Shown in pieces: positions 7,012-7,703 of a stretch of DNA of 7,703 nucleotides. The position numbers and the translations under genes are program-made. The notes below the pieces were generated by a model. The model was not told where the DNA came from. It did no database searches and saw only the letters and a program-made list of their open reading frames with translations. Each line of letters begins with the position of its first letter. The stretch's first letter is position 1. Origin of the DNA: Candidatus Omnitrophota bacterium (GTDB lineage: Bacteria > Omnitrophota > Gorgyraeia > 1-14-0-20-64-10); contig JAHFFF010000076.1 of the NCBI GenBank assembly GCA_023248095.1, positions 1 to 7,703 on the forward strand, written 5' to 3'.

Positions 7012-7059
7012 GTGTTATTCAGAGTGGGACCACAAAACATAAAAAAGGAGGCACCATGA
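7006..7059 (+). CDS. Possible 17-residue leader peptide ORF overlapping the pilin start
   Basis: An ATG at 7006 opens a frame encoding MFVLFRVGPQNIKKEAP, and its TGA (7057-7059) overlaps the pilin ATG as ATGA, the arrangement of translationally coupled genes. Purine-rich AGGAAG ends about 10 bases upstream, and AGGA also abuts the ATG. It resembles no family I know. The pilin has its own strong ribosome binding site inside this ORF, so coupling would not be needed. ORFs this short arise often by chance, so this is a candidate only. Confidence 0.2.
   Translation: MFVLFRVGPQNIKKEAP
7045..7051 (+). promoter_or_regulatory. Strong ribosome binding site of the first pilin
   Basis: AAGGAGG is a near-ideal Shine-Dalgarno sequence, preceded by a run of A and lying four bases before ATG 7056. 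It is stronger than the sites of most upstream genes, in keeping with a highly expressed structural subunit. Confidence 0.75.
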
Positions 7060-7469
7060 AAAGAGAAAGAGGAACGCTAGGTTTCACGCTGCTGGAGTTG
7101 CTGATCGTGGTGATTATCATTGGCATCCTGGCAGCGGTAGCACTGCCTCAGTTTTCCCGAATGACAAGGAGGTCGCGCGGGGCCGAAGCACTGGCCGTAG
7201 TCGATGGCATTGCAACGGGGGAACTGGCTTCCTACCAGGAAAATCAGACCTTTACCACCGTTGCTTTAACTATGCTTACCATAGGGCCCAACCTACGGGT
7301 GGATGTACCCTTGGCTGCTAATACCAACTGGACTTATGCGGTCCAAGCGGGCACTACCGCAAACGTCGTCATCACCGCTGGTGGGGCCGCAGCTACCCCC
7401 GTGGCAGGAATGCTCGTCACGTGTACTGTCAGGGCCGATGGGTCTCGCGCTACCAGCAATAATTTCTAA
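7056..7469 (+). CDS. Type IV pilin-like protein (first pilin)
   Basis: Prepilin of 137 residues, probably a major or abundant subunit of the filament. The basic 9-residue leader ends in Gly, then comes FTLLELLIVVIIIGILAAV: the class III prepilin site, with Phe at +1 of the mature protein and Glu at +5. Cleavage and N-methylation by a prepilin peptidase would leave 128 residues. After the hydrophobic helix, ALPQFSRM and an arginine-rich stretch lead into the amphipathic helix. The C-terminal half is short, uncharged and rich in Ala, Thr, Gly and Val. It has only one cysteine (C123), so it cannot form the intramolecular C-terminal disulfide of many type IVa pilins. I also see none of the C-terminal calcium-site residues expected of GspG. 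It could be a pilin or a pseudopilin; the N-terminal class is certain and the exact role is not. Confidence 0.88.
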   Translation: MKRERGTLGFTLLELLIVVIIIGILAAVALPQFSRMTRRSRGAEALAVVDGIATGELASYQENQTFTTVALTMLTIGPNLRVDVPLAANTNWTYAVQAGTTANVVITAGGAAATPVAGMLVTCTVRADGSRATSNNF

Positions 7470-7470
7470 G

Positions 7471-7477
7471 GGGGAGG
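7471..7477 (+). promoter_or_regulatory. Ribosome binding site of the second pilin
   Basis: GGGGAGG lies four bases before ATG 7482 and directly after the first pilin's stop (7467-7469). It fixes the start and gives the short prepilin leader MRRFTG. Confidence 0.65.
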
Positions 7478-7481
7478 CAAA

Positions 7482-7703
7482 ATGAGGCGATTTACAGGTT
7501 TCACGCTGATGGAACTCCTGATCGTCATAGTCATCGTTGGCATTCTGGCCTCTGTGGCCCTTCCGAGTTTCGGTAAAACCATAGAGAGGACCCGGGTGAA
7601 AGACGCCCAAGCTATTCTAGCCTCAGTCTACAGCGCCGAGCGAGTCTACCGTTTAGATCAGGGAGGTTACGGTACCTTGAATAACCTCGTCACCAACAGG
7701 TAT
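7482..7703 (+). CDS. Second type IV pilin-like protein, 3' partial
   Basis: The first 74 residues of a prepilin are visible; the frame is still open at the right edge. A 6-residue leader (MRRFTG) precedes FTLMELLIVIVIVGILASV, with Phe +1 and Glu +5, so the same prepilin peptidase should process it. After ALPSF comes an amphipathic helix containing AQAILASVYSAERVYR and then DQGGYGTLNNL, the common pilin motif in which a helix ends before G-Y followed by a Leu-rich turn. It aligns with the first pilin through the N-terminal helix and beyond (both have Glu, Tyr and Gln at similar places after the helix) but diverges clearly, so it is an older paralogue rather than a recent copy. It starts 12 bases after the previous stop and is surely co-transcribed. 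Whether it is major or minor cannot be told from the visible part. Confidence 0.88.
   Translation, partial: MRRFTGFTLMELLIVIVIVGILASVALPSFGKTIERTRVKDAQAILASVYSAERVYRLDQGGYGTLNNLVTNRY

Larger units (their letters stand above)
6966..7055 (+). promoter_or_regulatory. Leader region between the platform gene and the pilins
   Basis: These 90 AT-rich bases are the largest gap in the window. They hold a TATAGT (6969-6974) resembling a -10 box but with no convincing -35 box, weak dyads, and a possible small ORF entered from 7006. Pilins are usually needed in large excess over assembly proteins, so a promoter or RNA-processing site here is plausible. I see no strong terminator (no GC-rich stem followed by a T run) and no GG-N10-GC sigma-54 site. 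The regulatory role is inference from position. Confidence 0.35.

Noticed and set aside
6983..7019. Intrinsic terminator after the platform gene
   Set aside because: The stem is AT-rich with a large internal bulge and has no T run after it, so efficient termination is unlikely.
6966..7055. Sigma-54 promoter for the pilins
   Set aside because: Pilin genes often use one, but no GG-N10-GC element is present; TGGGAC at 7025-7030 has no matching -12 TTGC.

Overview
All supported genes lie on the + strand and form one tightly packed cluster for a type IV filament machine: a type IV pilus, an MSHA-like pilus or a type II secretion system (T2SS). An outer-membrane secretin shows that the host is a diderm (Gram-negative) bacterium. 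The sequence is moderately GC-rich by eye and uses GTG and TTG starts beside ATG. I cannot place it in a phylum from this window; an uncultured environmental lineage is a guess only.

Layout from left to right. (1) A PilM-PilN fusion, cut at its 5' end by the window edge, with an actin-like domain, the INLLP motif, one membrane helix and a periplasmic domain, as in GspL or MshI (2-1171). (2) A PilO/GspM-like protein (1168-1794). (3) A PilP/GspC-like protein with a homology-region domain (1794-2393). (4) A compact secretin with a signal peptide (2424-3998). (5) An assembly ATPase of the GspE/PilB/MshE family with an N-terminal MshEN-type c-di-GMP-binding signature (4000-5742). (6) The polytopic platform protein GspF/PilC/MshG (5745-6965). 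(7) A 90-base intergenic leader with weak dyads and a possible 17-codon leader ORF (6966-7055). (8) A type IV pilin-like gene (7056-7469). (9) A second, divergent pilin gene cut by the right edge (7482-7703).

The parts fit one machine. The ATPase in the cytoplasm drives the platform protein, which extracts processed pilins from the inner membrane and stacks them into a filament. The PilM/N-, PilO- and PilP-like proteins form the alignment complex joining the platform to the secretin channel. Gene order (I-J-K-L-E-G-pilins) and protein lengths resemble the MSHA pilus locus more closely than a classical gsp operon, but no MshM- or MshN-like gene lies between the secretin and the ATPase. T2SS and type IV pilus proteins are homologous throughout, so the gsp symbols given here denote families and do not prove secretion. 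No retraction ATPase (PilT) or prepilin peptidase is in view; both could lie outside the window.

I see no RNA genes, mobile elements or CRISPR arrays, and nothing that clearly amounts to an undescribed system. The more interesting points are the degenerate actin-like nucleotide site, the paired MshEN motifs, the repeat-built glycine-rich loop in the secretin, the leader region before the pilins and the tandem unlike pilins.
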